Origin: Variovorax sp. JS1663
GTDB lineage: Bacteria; Pseudomonadota; Gammaproteobacteria; Burkholderiales; Burkholderiaceae_C
NCBI RefSeq assembly: GCF_002157355.1
Contig: NZ_LYMK01000022.1
Location: 1-64,000, forward strand
Length of the DNA stretch: 64,000 nt
Direction: 5' to 3'
In this document: piece by piece, positions 45,287 to 54,003 of the stretch
How positions within the stretch are numbered: position 1 is the first letter of the stretch
Layout: each line of letters starts with the position of its first letter
Notes under the pieces: generated by a model
What the model saw: only the letters and a program-made list of their open reading frames with translations
Told to the model about the DNA's origin: nothing
Databases searched by the model: none
Program-made: the position numbers and the translations under genes

Positions 45287-45883
45287 TCACTTGCCGGGGC
45301 TTGGCGGGGCTGCTGGCCGCAGCGCGTCGCGGGTGCGCCGAGCGGCTTCCCGGGCGGCCTCCGCGGCGGAACGCGTCGCCTCTTCCGCCTGCCTGAGTGC
45401 GGAGCGCGTCGCCTCCGCCGCCTTGCCGGCCTCTTCCATGCTCGACGAGACGGCGCGCCGGGAGGCCTCTTCCGCCTTCGCCAGCGCCTCGCGTGCGGCT
45501 GCTGCGGCTCGCTTGCTTCCGTCCGCGGCGGCGCGGGCCGCATCGCGGCTGGCATCGATTGCCTTGGCCGCCGAAGCGTCGGCTTTTGCTTCGAAGCGCG
45601 TGGCGGACTCGGCTGCCTTGCGTGCCGCGCGGCGGATCCCTTCGGCGATCGCCTTGGACACCCTGCCCGCGGTCTCTTCGCTGCGCTCCAGCGCTTTCTT
45701 CGCATCGGCAGCGGCCTGGCGTGCAGCGGCTTCCGCCTCCTGCGCGGCCTTGCGCGAGGCGTCACCGAGCTTCTTCGCGGGTCCCGGCGGAGGGCTGAGC
45801 TGGCCGGGCTGCGTGTACTCCGCCGCGAAGCCCGGGCTGCTGAAGATCATGGCCAGCATGAGAAGGAGGGTGACGGGCTTCAT
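45287..45883 (-). CDS. Exported Ala/Lys/Glu-rich long-helix protein
   Basis: 198 residues. A signal peptide (KPVTLLLMLAMIFSSPGFA) is followed by a Pro-rich linker and about 140 residues of Ala-rich heptad-like repeats (such as KAAQEAEAAARQAAADAKKA), which should form one long amphipathic helix or coiled coil, like apolipoprotein or LEA-type proteins. No enzymatic motif. LEA-like stabilisation is a guess. The palindromic box at 45944 is 67 bp upstream. Confidence 0.65.
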   Translation of the reverse strand: MKPVTLLLMLAMIFSSPGFAAEYTQPGQLSPPPGPAKKLGDASRKAAQEAEAAARQAAADAKKALERSEETAGRVSKAIAEGIRRAARKAAESATRFEAKADASAAKAIDASRDAARAAADGSKRAAAAAREALAKAEEASRRAVSSSMEEAGKAAEATRSALRQAEEATRSAAEAAREAARRTRDALRPAAPPSPGK

Positions 45884-45943
45884 GGCGCTTTCCTTGCAAA
45901 GTCGAAAGGATCGTCAGCATGCGCCGCCCCGCCCGCGCGGGCC

Positions 45944-45957
45944 TTGCGCCAGCGCAA
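45944..45957. promoter_or_regulatory. Palindromic FNR/FixK-type box TTGCGCCAGCGCAA
   Basis: Same symmetric type as the box at 32421. 67 bp upstream of the Ala-rich protein gene and between it and the flavodoxin stop. Confidence 0.55.
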
Positions 45958-45995
45958 AAGGAAGGACCTGGTGCGCCGCGCATGCGGCCTGGGCC

Positions 45996-46523
45996 TCAGG
46001 CAACCTGCGGCGAGAGGGCGACCGGCCGGACGACGGCACTTGAATCTTTCACACCCGCGACGGCTGACCCGAACGCCCGCAGCCTGCCGGCAAAGCTGCC
46101 GTCGTCCACCTCGCGCGCCGTGAACGCGGCGCTCAGGAAAGGCGCGCGCCCGATGATGCGGCCGATCTCTGCCACTGCGTTCGGCGCGCCACGCCCACCC
46201 ATGACCGACACCACGGCCACTTCGGGCAGGTGATCGCGCCGGTGGGTCACGAAGGTGCGCATCGGCCCGGCGAGCCGCCCGGCCCAGATCGGCGACACCA
46301 GCACGACGGCGTCGAATTTCCGGGGCAGAGGGCCGTCGTACCGGATCTCCGGGCAGCGCCGGAAGATGGAATCGAGGATGCAGCGAAGAATGCCCAGCAC
46401 GCCGCTTCGCGGCCGCGCTTCCTCGATCTCGGCCAGCTCCCAGCCCTGCTGCTGGCTCAGCAGCTGCGCCGCCCGGCGGGCGGTGCTCGTGTACGAATAG
46501 ACGACCACCAGGACTTTGCTCAT
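45996..46523 (-). CDS. Flavodoxin-family protein
   Basis: 175 residues. The FMN phosphate loop is VVYSYTSTARRAA near the N-terminus (TxTxxxA), VVLVSPIWAGRLAGPMRTF is the second FMN contact and VSVMGGRGAPNA the third. Similar proteins act as electron carriers or NAD(P)H:quinone reductases. ATG 46523. Box 46580 is 63 bp upstream; the gene is divergent from the USP-ATPase operon. Confidence 0.85.
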   Translation of the reverse strand: MSKVLVVVYSYTSTARRAAQLLSQQQGWELAEIEEARPRSGVLGILRCILDSIFRRCPEIRYDGPLPRKFDAVVLVSPIWAGRLAGPMRTFVTHRRDHLPEVAVVSVMGGRGAPNAVAEIGRIIGRAPFLSAAFTAREVDDGSFAGRLRAFGSAVAGVKDSSAVVRPVALSPQVA

Positions 46524-46579
46524 TTCGATCTCCTTGCATCGGGTCCATCACATGCTCCTCCATCGAGGGGCAAGCTTCC

Positions 46580-46593
46580 TTGCGCTGGATCAA
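46580..46593. promoter_or_regulatory. FNR-type box TTGCGCTGGATCAA
   Basis: 63 bp upstream of the flavodoxin gene; the same 14-mer as at 34135 and 43786. Confidence 0.65.
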
Positions 46594-46620
46594 CGCGAGC
46601 CCGTACCGTGGCCATTGGGC

Positions 46621-46634
46621 TTGATCAGGATCAA
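46621..46634. promoter_or_regulatory. Consensus FNR box TTGATCAGGATCAA
   Basis: Perfect TTGAT-4-ATCAA centred 75 bp upstream of the USP-ATPase operon. Confidence 0.78.
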
Positions 46635-46702
46635 GTCCCGTGCAGCTGGAGGCGCAGACACTGGCCGGACCCCATCTGGCATCCTTCGAAGGAGCTCCCG
46701 CC

Positions 46703-47206
46703 ATGTACCAACGCATCCTTGTTCCCATCGACGGCAGCACGCCCTCGATGCGCGGACTGGACGAGGCCATGCGCCTCGCCAGGCTCACCGGTGCAACGAT
46801 CCGCCTGATCCACGTCGTCGACGAGCTGAAATACGTGACCGGCTTCGAAACCTTCGCGGCCTACAGCGCAGACATCGTTCCGCTGATGACCGAAGCGGGG
46901 TCGAAGGTGCTGGAGCAGGGCCGGGAGCGCGCCCGGCATGCCGGCATCCAGGCCGAAAGCGTGCTGTTCACCTCCGTCGCCGGCCGTGTCTCGGAGCTGG
47001 TGGTCGAGCAGGCGAAGTCCTGGCATGCCGACCTGATCGTGATCGGCACGCACGGCCGCCATGGTGTCACGCGTGCGCTCCTGGGCAGCGATGCCGAGCA
47101 GGTGCTGCGCATGGCGCCGGTGCCCGTGCTGCTGGTCAGGGCGGCATCCGAAGGGAAGAAAGAAGCCGGCGCGGCGGCCGCGATGTCCGTCGCAGCAGAC
47201 GCGTGA
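46703..47206 (+). CDS. Single-domain universal stress protein
   Basis: 167 residues. It begins YQRILVPIDGS and has the full ATP-binding pattern GTHGRHGVTRALLGSD, GxxGx9GS, with PVLLVR. A short Lys/Glu/Ala tail follows. Its TGA overlaps the GTG start of the P-type ATPase, so the two are translationally coupled. In Mycobacterium tuberculosis the USP gene Rv1996 lies next to ctpF (Rv1997), a matching pair. Confidence 0.92.
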   Translation: MYQRILVPIDGSTPSMRGLDEAMRLARLTGATIRLIHVVDELKYVTGFETFAAYSADIVPLMTEAGSKVLEQGRERARHAGIQAESVLFTSVAGRVSELVVEQAKSWHADLIVIGTHGRHGVTRALLGSDAEQVLRMAPVPVLLVRAASEGKKEAGAAAAMSVAADA

Positions 47207-49833
47207 GCCAGGTCTCTTCTGCGGACGCCGAGACCCAGGACGCATGGCGGCGTGACGCGCACCTGCACCCGGCGCACACGCTGGCCGCGCGGCTCGGGGT
47301 CGACCCGCAGATCGGCTTGACGGCGGACCAGGCGCATCGGCGCAGGGCCCTCCACGGCGAGAACCGTCTGGCGGAGCCGGCGCCGCGCGGCTGGCTGCGA
47401 CGGATCGTCGATCAGCTGCGCGATTTCATGGTGCTGGTGCTGATCGCGGCCGCGCTGCTGTCGGGCTTCATCGGCGACCTGGCCGACACCGTTGCGATCG
47501 TGGTCATCGTGCTGCTCAACGCGGGCATCGGGCTGATGCAGGAATGGCGGGCGGAGCGTGCGCTCGACGCGTTGAAGCGCCTGGCCAGTCCATACGCCAC
47601 GGTGCGGCGCGATGGCGGCGCGGCGGCCATCGACGCGGCGCAGCTGGTCCCGGGCGACGTGGTGCTGCTGGAGGCGGGCAACCTCGTGCCGGCCGACCTG
47701 CGGCTGCATCAGGCCGTGCAGTTGCAGATCGACGAATCGACGCTCACCGGCGAGTCGGTCACGGCGCAGAAGCACGCCGACCGCCTGCCGCCGGGCGAGC
47801 ACGCGCTGGGCGACCGGCACAACATGGCCTTCAAGGGGACCCTGGTCACCCACGGCCGTGCGGAGGGCCTGGTGGTGGCGACGGGCGTGGGCACCGAGCT
47901 CGGCCGCATCGCGGAGCTGTTGCGCGACACCGGCACCCGGAGCACGCCCTTGCAGCTGCGGCTGGCCGATTTCGGCAAGCGGCTGTCGCTGCTCGCGCTG
48001 TGCATCTGCGGACTGCTGTTCGCCGCCGGCGTGCTGCGCGGCGAGCCGGTGATCCTGATGGCCCTCACGGCCATCAGTCTGGCCGTGGCGGCCATTCCCG
48101 AGGCGCTGCCCGCCGTGGTGACCGTGTTGCTGGCCCTCGGCGCCCGACGCATGGTGAAGTCGAACGTGCTCGTGCGGCGATTGGCTTCGGTCGAAACGCT
48201 GGGATCGGTCAGCGTGATCTGCTCGGACAAGACCGGAACGCTGACGCAGAACCGCATGCAGGTGCGGGCCGTCGACGGCCTGGGAGGCTCGCCGCAGGCG
48301 CTGTGGGCGGCCGCCGTGCTGTGCAACGACGCCAGCCCCGACACCGCGGGCGCGTGGGTGGGTGACCCGACGGAGACCGCGTTGATCGAAGCGGCCGCCC
48401 GCGAGGGGTTGGACGTGCTCGCCCTGCGCGCCGCGCAGCCCCGCTTGCACGAGTGGCCCTTCGATTCGGGCCGCAAGCGGATGGGCACGCTGCATCGCGA
48501 AGGCCAGGACTGGGCCGTGATGGTCAAGGGTGCGCCGGAGACGCTGTTGCCGCGCTGCGCGCCATCGGCTGCGTGGGACCGGGCGGCCGCGCTCGCGAGG
48601 GCGGCGGGCATGGCCGCGCAGGGACTGCGCGTGCTGGCGGTGGCGCGGCGCTCGTGCACGGCGGACCCACGCGCCCAGTCGGCGGAGGAGATCGAGAACG
48701 ACCTGGTCCTGCTCGGCCTCGTCGGCCTGGCCGATCCGCCCCGGCCCGAGGCCAAGGCGGCTGTGGCCGAATGCCTGGCGGCGGGAATCCGTCCGGTGAT
48801 GATCACCGGCGACCACCCGGCGACAGCCCTCGCCATCGCCCGGGAGCTCGGCATCGCGGGGGAAGGGGCGGCCGTCTTGACGGGTCCGCAACTGGCCGCG
48901 CTGGACGACATGTCGCTTCGGCGCCAGGCGGACGACGTGCACGTCTATGCACGGGTCGACCCGGCGCAGAAGATCCGTATCGTGCGGGCCTTGCAGGCCG
49001 AAGGCCGCTTCGTTGCCATGACCGGAGACGGCGTCAACGATGCGCCCGCGCTGAAGCAGGCCGACATCGGTGTGGCCATGGGGCGGAGCGGCACCGACGT
49101 CGCCCGCGAGGCGGCGAGCCTGGTGCTGCTCGACGACAACTTCGCCAGCATCGTCGGGGCGGTACGTGAAGGCCGCCGCATCTTCGACAACATCCGCAAA
49201 TTCGTCCGCTACGCGGTCACCGGCAATTCCGCGGAGATCCTGACCCTTGTGCTCGCGCCGCTCGTGGGCATGCCGATCCCCCTTCTTCCCTTGCACATCC
49301 TCTGGGTGAACCTGGTCACCGACGGTTTGCCCGGACTGGCCCTGGCGGCGGAGCCGGCGGAGGCAGGCGTGATGCAGCGGCCGCCGAGGCCACCGGGCGA
49401 GAGCTTGTTCGCCGGTGGCGTGTGGCAGCACGTGCTGTGGGTCGGGCTGCTGATCGCCGCGCTCTGCCTCGCCGTGCAGGCCTGGGCCACGGCGGCCGGG
49501 ATGCACTGGCAGACCATGGTGTTCACGGTCCTCACACTCTCGCAGATGGCCTACGTCCTGGCCATCCGGTCGGACACCGAATCGCTGTTCAGGCTGGGAT
49601 GGCGAAGCAACCTGCCCATGGCGGGTGCCGTGCTCTCGACTCTCGGGCTGCAGCTGTCGGTGATCTATGTTCCGGCGCTGCAGGCGGTGTTTCATACCGA
49701 GGCGTTGGCCATCGGTGAGCTCGGCATCTGCATGGCGTGCGCTGCCCTGGTCTTCGCGGCGGTCGAGGTGGAAAAATGCTGGCGCCGCTTCCATCCAGGG
49801 CTGCGTAGTCGTTTCGAGGCAACAGCGATTTGA
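47203..49833 (+). CDS. Ca2+-type (P2) cation-transporting P-type ATPase, CtpF-like
   Basis: 876 residues. Cation_ATPase_N (about 15-85), actuator with LTGES, DKTGTLTQN phosphorylation site near 345, [21 protein letters not shown], and ten helices. Ion ligands are those of SERCA-type pumps: IPEALP in M4, NSAE in M5, and NLVTDGLP in M6, so Ca2+ (or Mn2+) is more likely than Na+/K+ or Mg2+. GTG 47203 overlaps the USP stop. It should expel calcium from the cytoplasm. The box for the next gene overlaps its stop codon. Confidence 0.87.
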   Translation: MSQVSSADAETQDAWRRDAHLHPAHTLAARLGVDPQIGLTADQAHRRRALHGENRLAEPAPRGWLRRIVDQLRDFMVLVLIAAALLSGFIGDLADTVAIVVIVLLNAGIGLMQEWRAERALDALKRLASPYATVRRDGGAAAIDAAQLVPGDVVLLEAGNLVPADLRLHQAVQLQIDESTLTGESVTAQKHADRLPPGEHALGDRHNMAFKGTLVTHGRAEGLVVATGVGTELGRIAELLRDTGTRSTPLQLRLADFGKRLSLLALCICGLLFAAGVLRGEPVILMALTAISLAVAAIPEALPAVVTVLLALGARRMVKSNVLVRRLASVETLGSVSVICSDKTGTLTQNRMQVRAVDGLGGSPQALWAAAVLCNDASPDTAGAWVGDPTETALIEAAAREGLDVLALRAAQPRLHEWPFDSGRKRMGTLHREGQDWAVMVKGAPETLLPRCAPSAAWDRAAALARAAGMAAQGLRVLAVARRSCTADPRAQSAEEIENDLVLLGLVGLADPPRPEAKAAVAECLAAGIRPVMITGDHPATALAIARELGIAGEGAAVLTGPQLAALDDMSLRRQADDVHVYARVDPAQKIRIVRALQAEGRFVAMTGDGVNDAPALKQADIGVAMGRSGTDVAREAASLVLLDDNFASIVGAVREGRRIFDNIRKFVRYAVTGNSAEILTLVLAPLVGMPIPLLPLHILWVNLVTDGLPGLALAAEPAEAGVMQRPPRPPGESLFAGGVWQHVLWVGLLIAALCLAVQAWATAAGMHWQTMVFTVLTLSQMAYVLAIRSDTESLFRLGWRSNLPMAGAVLSTLGLQLSVIYVPALQAVFHTEALAIGELGICMACAALVFAAVEVEKCWRRFHPGLRSRFEATAI

Positions 49834-49843
49834 TCTGCATCAA
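49830..49843. promoter_or_regulatory. Consensus FNR box TTGATCTGCATCAA overlapping a stop codon
   Basis: Perfect TTGAT-4-ATCAA that contains the TGA stop of the P-type ATPase gene. Centred 115 bp upstream of the HD-GYP gene, leaving a leader of about 75 bases. Confidence 0.72.
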
Positions 49844-49951
49844 GGAATCGTGCGATTCCGGCTCGGCCGCTCGCTGCGCTGCGAGCAGGCCAGGGCAAGG
49901 CCCATACGATGGCGTCTCCCGGTCTCGAACGATGACACCCCCCAAGGAATC

Positions 49952-51316
49952 ATGAACGCCAACTCGCCCGCCAGCGTCAATCCTCACTACCTCGAACACG
50001 TGGTGGTGGCAGCGGCCCGCGGGCATGAAGTCGAAACGGCGGATGACATCATCTCCAGCGGCGGCACCATGCTGCTGGTCAAGGGCTCCCGCGTCGATGC
50101 CGCCGTGCGTGAGCGGCTGCTTCAGCACAAGCTGCGCAGACCGCTCGAAGGCTGCCTGCAGATTGCCGACGGGGTCGATCCGAAGCGGCTCGGCGCGATC
50201 GGCGAGGCCTTGCTCGAGAGGTACCCCTTGCTGCGGGCGCTTTGCGCATCGGGTTCCGCGCGGCCGGCACCGGAAGCGCTCGCGGCCCTCGCGCTGTCGG
50301 TGCAGGTCCGATCCTTGTTGACGATCTTCGTGCAGATCCAGAACGACAGGCTCGACCACGCGGTGGGTGTCGCGATGCTCGCCATGTCACTGGCGCGCCG
50401 GCTGCGGCCCGACGAAGGCGAGCGGCACCGCCAGCTCGCGGTGGCAGGGCTGTTGCACGATGTGGGCGAGCTGTATATCGACCCCGCGTACCTGCGCCGG
50501 GACAAGCGCCTTGACGCGCAGGCATGGCGCCACATCGTGACGCATCCGCTGGTGGGGCATCGGGTCCTGCGCGACATGGCAGGTGCGGGCGAGGCTGTCG
50601 CGGACGCCGTGCTGCTTCATCACGAGCGGCTGGATGGCTTCGGATACCCGCGCGGCATTGCCGGAGCGGCGTTCACCCTGGACGGCCAGATCCTCGCGGT
50701 CGCGGAGTGGTTGATGGCGCTGGTGGAGACCGATTCGTCGCCGTTGGCGCGTGCGCGGATGGCCAGTCAGCTCGTTCCCGGCGAATTCAGTGCGCCTGTG
50801 CTCGCCGCGGTGTCGGCCGCGGCGTGTGCCGCAGCGGACGCGCTTCCGGCACCCGCCACGGCGGTGCCGTTGGTGCATGCGTTGCCGCGCATCGAGCGGC
50901 TGGCAGGCACGTTGCAGCGGTTCCAGGAGCAACGCGCCTGGCTCGAAGCGAAGATGGCGCTCGCCGCGCCGGGGCTGCACAAGGTGCTCGAAGCGGGGGT
51001 GCGGCGCATGCAGCGCATCCAGTCCTCGTTCTCCAGCACCGGCCTGGATGCGCACGACCCCGAGCGCCTGCTGGCCGAGTTCGCCGCGAGCGGCGACCCG
51101 CGGCTCCGTGCGGACATCATGGTCCTGATCGACGAACTGGAGTGGCGCATGCACCAGTGCGATCGCGAGCAGCGCTTGCGCGCCAGCTTGCTGCCGGACG
51201 CGGACCGTGCCGTGGTCGAGGAACTCCTCGACGGCCTCCGGACCGTGGGCGGCGAACTGCCGCGCCGAGACGACCAACGAGAACCACGATCGACCCGGTC
51301 CCCGATGACCGGTTGA
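49952..51316 (+). CDS. HD-GYP-domain protein (cyclic-di-GMP phosphodiesterase family)
   Basis: 454 residues. The HD-GYP core (about 120-260) has LLHDVGELYIDP, THPLVGHRVL and HHERLDGFGYPRG. The usual HDxGK Lys is Glu here, a change that may alter activity. No receiver or membrane domain; a 110-residue N-terminal region and a helical C-terminus of unknown fold flank it. It probably hydrolyses c-di-GMP or another dinucleotide, or is a sensor of it. ATG 49952 follows AAGGAA. It is 12 bases from the next gene. Confidence 0.83.
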   Translation: MNANSPASVNPHYLEHVVVAAARGHEVETADDIISSGGTMLLVKGSRVDAAVRERLLQHKLRRPLEGCLQIADGVDPKRLGAIGEALLERYPLLRALCASGSARPAPEALAALALSVQVRSLLTIFVQIQNDRLDHAVGVAMLAMSLARRLRPDEGERHRQLAVAGLLHDVGELYIDPAYLRRDKRLDAQAWRHIVTHPLVGHRVLRDMAGAGEAVADAVLLHHERLDGFGYPRGIAGAAFTLDGQILAVAEWLMALVETDSSPLARARMASQLVPGEFSAPVLAAVSAAACAAADALPAPATAVPLVHALPRIERLAGTLQRFQEQRAWLEAKMALAAPGLHKVLEAGVRRMQRIQSSFSSTGLDAHDPERLLAEFAASGDPRLRADIMVLIDELEWRMHQCDREQRLRASLLPDADRAVVEELLDGLRTVGGELPRRDDQREPRSTRSPMTG

Positions 51317-51328
51317 GACCCTGTCGAC

Positions 51329-52894
51329 ATGAACCTGCAGCCATCGCCGGAAGTCGAGCTGGGCCGCCGCCGCGTCGAGGCGCTGCGAGAGCGTTTGCGC
51401 TGCGACACCGGCGAGCCGGTCACGCTGATCGAAACCCATATCTCCTGGGTGCTGTTGACGCAGCGGACGGCGTACAAGCTGAAGAAGCCGGTCTCGCTGG
51501 GCTTCGTCGACTTCAGAGCCCTGGATGCGCGCAGACGATTCTGCGAGGAGGAGGTGCGGCTGAACCGGCGGCTTGCGCCGATGCTCTACGAGGGTGTGCT
51601 GCCCGTTCGCGGCACGAACGAGGCGCCGCGCCTGGGGGGCGGCGGCGTGCCGGTCGATTTCGCCGTCTGCATGCGCCGCTTTCCCGAAGAAGCGCTGCTG
51701 AGTCGTCTGCTGGCGGCAGACCGGCCGGGCGAACGCCTGATCGAACAGTTCGGCCACGGATTGGCGATGTTCCATGAGCACGCGGCTGTGGCCGCCCAGG
51801 AGAGCGCATTCGGCGACCCTCGCCTGGCGGGACATCCGGCCATCGACGCGTTGGCGCGCCTTCGAATGTCGGGTGGCGCACGGGTGCCGGCGACATTGCA
51901 GGCGTGGGTGTTCGAGCAGGAGCGGGCGTTGCGCACGGCGTGGGCGGCTCGCAAGCGCGACGGCCGCGTGCGCGAGTGTCACGGTGATCTTCATCTGTCG
52001 AACCTCGTGCTGCTCGACGGAAGCCTGACCGCTTTCGACTGCATCGAGTTCGATCCCGCCCTGCGCTGGATCGACGTGATGAGCGATGTCGCCTTCCTCA
52101 CGATGGACCTGAAGGCGCACGGCCGGCCAGACCTCGCCTGGCGCTTCCTGGACGCATACCTGCAGCAGGGGGGCGACTACGCGGGGCTGCCGGTTCTGCG
52201 CTTCTACGAGGTGTACAGGGCCTTGGTGCGCGCGCTGGTTTCCCGCCTGCGCGCGGCAGCGGCCCCGGTGGAGGCGTCGCCGCCGGGCGAGCCCGATCAC
52301 CTGACGCTCGCGAGCCGCCTGGCGCAAGACACGGACGGTGCCCCGCGCCTCCTGATCACGCACGGGCTTTCGGGTTCCGGCAAATCGACGGTGGCTGCTT
52401 CGCTCGTGGCGGCGACGGGATCGATTCGCATCCGCTCTGACGTCGAGCGCAAGCGGCTCTTCGGACTGTCGGCACTCGAGCGTTCGGGCGATCGGAATGC
52501 CGAGGTCTACTCAGAGGACGCGACGCAACGCACCTTCGCGCGCGTGGCGCAGTGCGCCCGCCTGGCCCTGTACGCAGGCTACCCGGTGATCGTCGATGCC
52601 GCGTTCCTGCGGCGCGAGGAGCGGATGGCGTTCCATGCACTGGCGGCCGAACTGCGCGTTTCTTTCGCGATCCTGTCCTGCCGTGCCACGGAAGCGCAGC
52701 TGCGGCGCCGGGTGGCGGCGCGTGCCCTGCACGGCAACGATGCCTCGGAGGCGACCGTGGCCGTGCTGGAGCGTCAACTCGCGACCCACGAGCCCCTGGC
52801 ACAGGACGAGCGCGCCTTCACGCTCGAAGTGGCCACGGATCAGCCGGTGGACGTGAGCTTGCTTGCCACCCGCTGGCTGGGACGGCAGCGCTGA
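51329..52894 (+). CDS. Aminoglycoside-phosphotransferase-like / AAA_33 kinase fusion
   Basis: 521 residues. The N-terminal APH-like kinase (about 30-320) shows the Brenner motif CHGDLHLSNLVL and IEFDPALRWID; the C-terminal P-loop kinase (about 345-515) starts with THGLSGSGKST and has IRSDVERKRLF and an R-rich lid. Two ATP-binding modules on one chain are typical of this family; the M. tuberculosis relative I recall is Rv2004c of the DosR regulon. Substrate unknown; antibiotic resistance is not implied. A hairpin at 52898 follows the stop codon. Confidence 0.83.
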   Translation: MNLQPSPEVELGRRRVEALRERLRCDTGEPVTLIETHISWVLLTQRTAYKLKKPVSLGFVDFRALDARRRFCEEEVRLNRRLAPMLYEGVLPVRGTNEAPRLGGGGVPVDFAVCMRRFPEEALLSRLLAADRPGERLIEQFGHGLAMFHEHAAVAAQESAFGDPRLAGHPAIDALARLRMSGGARVPATLQAWVFEQERALRTAWAARKRDGRVRECHGDLHLSNLVLLDGSLTAFDCIEFDPALRWIDVMSDVAFLTMDLKAHGRPDLAWRFLDAYLQQGGDYAGLPVLRFYEVYRALVRALVSRLRAAAAPVEASPPGEPDHLTLASRLAQDTDGAPRLLITHGLSGSGKSTVAASLVAATGSIRIRSDVERKRLFGLSALERSGDRNAEVYSEDATQRTFARVAQCARLALYAGYPVIVDAAFLRREERMAFHALAAELRVSFAILSCRATEAQLRRRVAARALHGNDASEATVAVLERQLATHEPLAQDERAFTLEVATDQPVDVSLLATRWLGRQR

Positions 52895-52897
52895 GCC

Positions 52898-52920
52898 GAT
52901 GCGCCGGGCGCCCGCGCATC
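52898..52920. terminator. Stem-loop between convergent genes
   Basis: GATGCGC, 9-base loop, GCGCATC: a perfect 7-bp stem beginning 4 bases after the kinase stop and ending 9 bases before the USP stop on the other strand. Acts possibly as bidirectional terminator; no long T-run. Confidence 0.45.
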
Positions 52921-52928
52921 GTCCACGC

Positions 52929-53447
52929 TCACTCGTAGGCGAGCGCACCGACCGGCAGGCTGACCCGCTTCGCTTCGTCCGGTGCCGTCTTCTTTTCCGC
53001 CTCGGGCGCGCGCACCAGCAACACCGGCACGGGTGAGTACCTGAGGATCTGTTCGGCGCTGCTGCCCATGATGACGCGGCCGACGCCGCGGCGCCCGTGC
53101 GTGCCGAGGACGATCAATTCCGCGGGCCACCTGGTGGCCTCGTCGACCACCAGTTGGTGGACAGAGCTGGAGAAGGTGTCGCAGAGCTGAGCTTCGACCT
53201 CGACGCCAGCCGCCTGCGCCGCGTCCCGTCCGTCGGCAAGAAGGCGCCTGCCGTTCTCGCGCAGCATGTTGAGCCAGTCGCCGGCGTGGCCCGCATAGGC
53301 GTCCATCGACAGGGCGAACGAGAGCTCGTCGATCACGTGGAAAAGACGCAGCCGGCCCTGCGTGAGTTTGGCCAGCGCAATGGCTTCCTCCAGACCTCGC
53401 TTGGACGTGGTGCTGCCGTCGATGGGGACCAGAATTCGTTGATACAT
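52929..53447 (-). CDS. Single-domain universal stress protein
   Basis: 172 residues. YQRILVPIDGSTTS and GTHGRRGVGRVIMGSS with PVLLVR; full ATP-binding consensus. Paralogue of the USP at 46703 (both open YQRILVPIDGST and share the LARLTG/LAKLTQ region). ATG 53447. It is divergent from USP 53581 and both are served by one box at 53507 (66 bp away). Confidence 0.92.
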   Translation of the reverse strand: MYQRILVPIDGSTTSKRGLEEAIALAKLTQGRLRLFHVIDELSFALSMDAYAGHAGDWLNMLRENGRRLLADGRDAAQAAGVEVEAQLCDTFSSSVHQLVVDEATRWPAELIVLGTHGRRGVGRVIMGSSAEQILRYSPVPVLLVRAPEAEKKTAPDEAKRVSLPVGALAYE

Positions 53448-53506
53448 CGCATGCTCCTGTCGTCGGTTGAGATGCGACCAGTATCGGCAACGTGATGCCG
53501 TGGGGC

Positions 53507-53520
53507 TTGATCTGGCGCAA
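53507..53520. promoter_or_regulatory. FNR-type box TTGATCTGGCGCAA
   Basis: Lies exactly between two divergent USP genes, 66 and 67 bp from their starts, so one operator can serve both. Confidence 0.66.
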
Positions 53521-53580
53521 GGTCTCGCCCTGGAGGGAAGACGAAGATGGGACATCCCGATCTCTTCGAAAGGCAACGCC

Positions 53581-54003
53581 ATGAAGGTCCTCCTGGCCGT
53601 CGACGGCAGCGACTACACGCGCCGCATGCTCTCCTACCTCACGACGCACAAGGACCTCCTTGGCGCCAATCATTCCTACACGGTGCTCTACGTCGTCCTG
53701 CCCGTCACGCATCGCGCCGCAGCCTTTGCCGGGCCGGATCTGGTGCGCAGCTACTACGATGACGATGCGCGCGTCGTGCTGGAACCGATCCGGAAGATCC
53801 TGAGCGAGCAGGCCATCGAGGCCACCTACGTCCACGAGGTGGGTCATCCTGCGGACGAGATTGCCTCCCGTGCCGAAGGCGGCCGGTTCGACCTGATCGT
53901 CATGGGGTCGCATGGCGTCGGCGCGCTCAGGAACCTCGTGCTCGGATCGGTGGCCACCAAGGTGCTGGCTCGATGCGAGGTGCCCGTCCTGCTGGTGCGT
54001 TGA
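53581..54003 (+). CDS. Single-domain universal stress protein
   Basis: 140 residues, opening KVLLAVDGSDYTRRML and carrying GSHGVGALRNLVLGSV with PVLLVR, the standard ATP-binding USP. A different subgroup from USPs 46703 and 52929, with an insert-free central region. Its stop is immediately followed by the ATG of HtrA copy 2 (TGAATG), giving a USP-HtrA operon like that at 23335-25785. Confidence 0.92.
   Translation: MKVLLAVDGSDYTRRMLSYLTTHKDLLGANHSYTVLYVVLPVTHRAAAFAGPDLVRSYYDDDARVVLEPIRKILSEQAIEATYVHEVGHPADEIASRAEGGRFDLIVMGSHGVGALRNLVLGSVATKVLARCEVPVLLVR

Noticed and set aside
46861..49794. 977-codon minus-strand frame opposite the Ca-type ATPase
   Set aside because: No recognisable motifs, His/Arg/Gln-rich composition, and exact overlap with a gene having every P-type ATPase motif.
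51329..52894. Aminoglycoside resistance gene
   Set aside because: The APH-like kinase fold is fused with a P-loop kinase, as in housekeeping or dormancy proteins; there is no evidence for a drug substrate.
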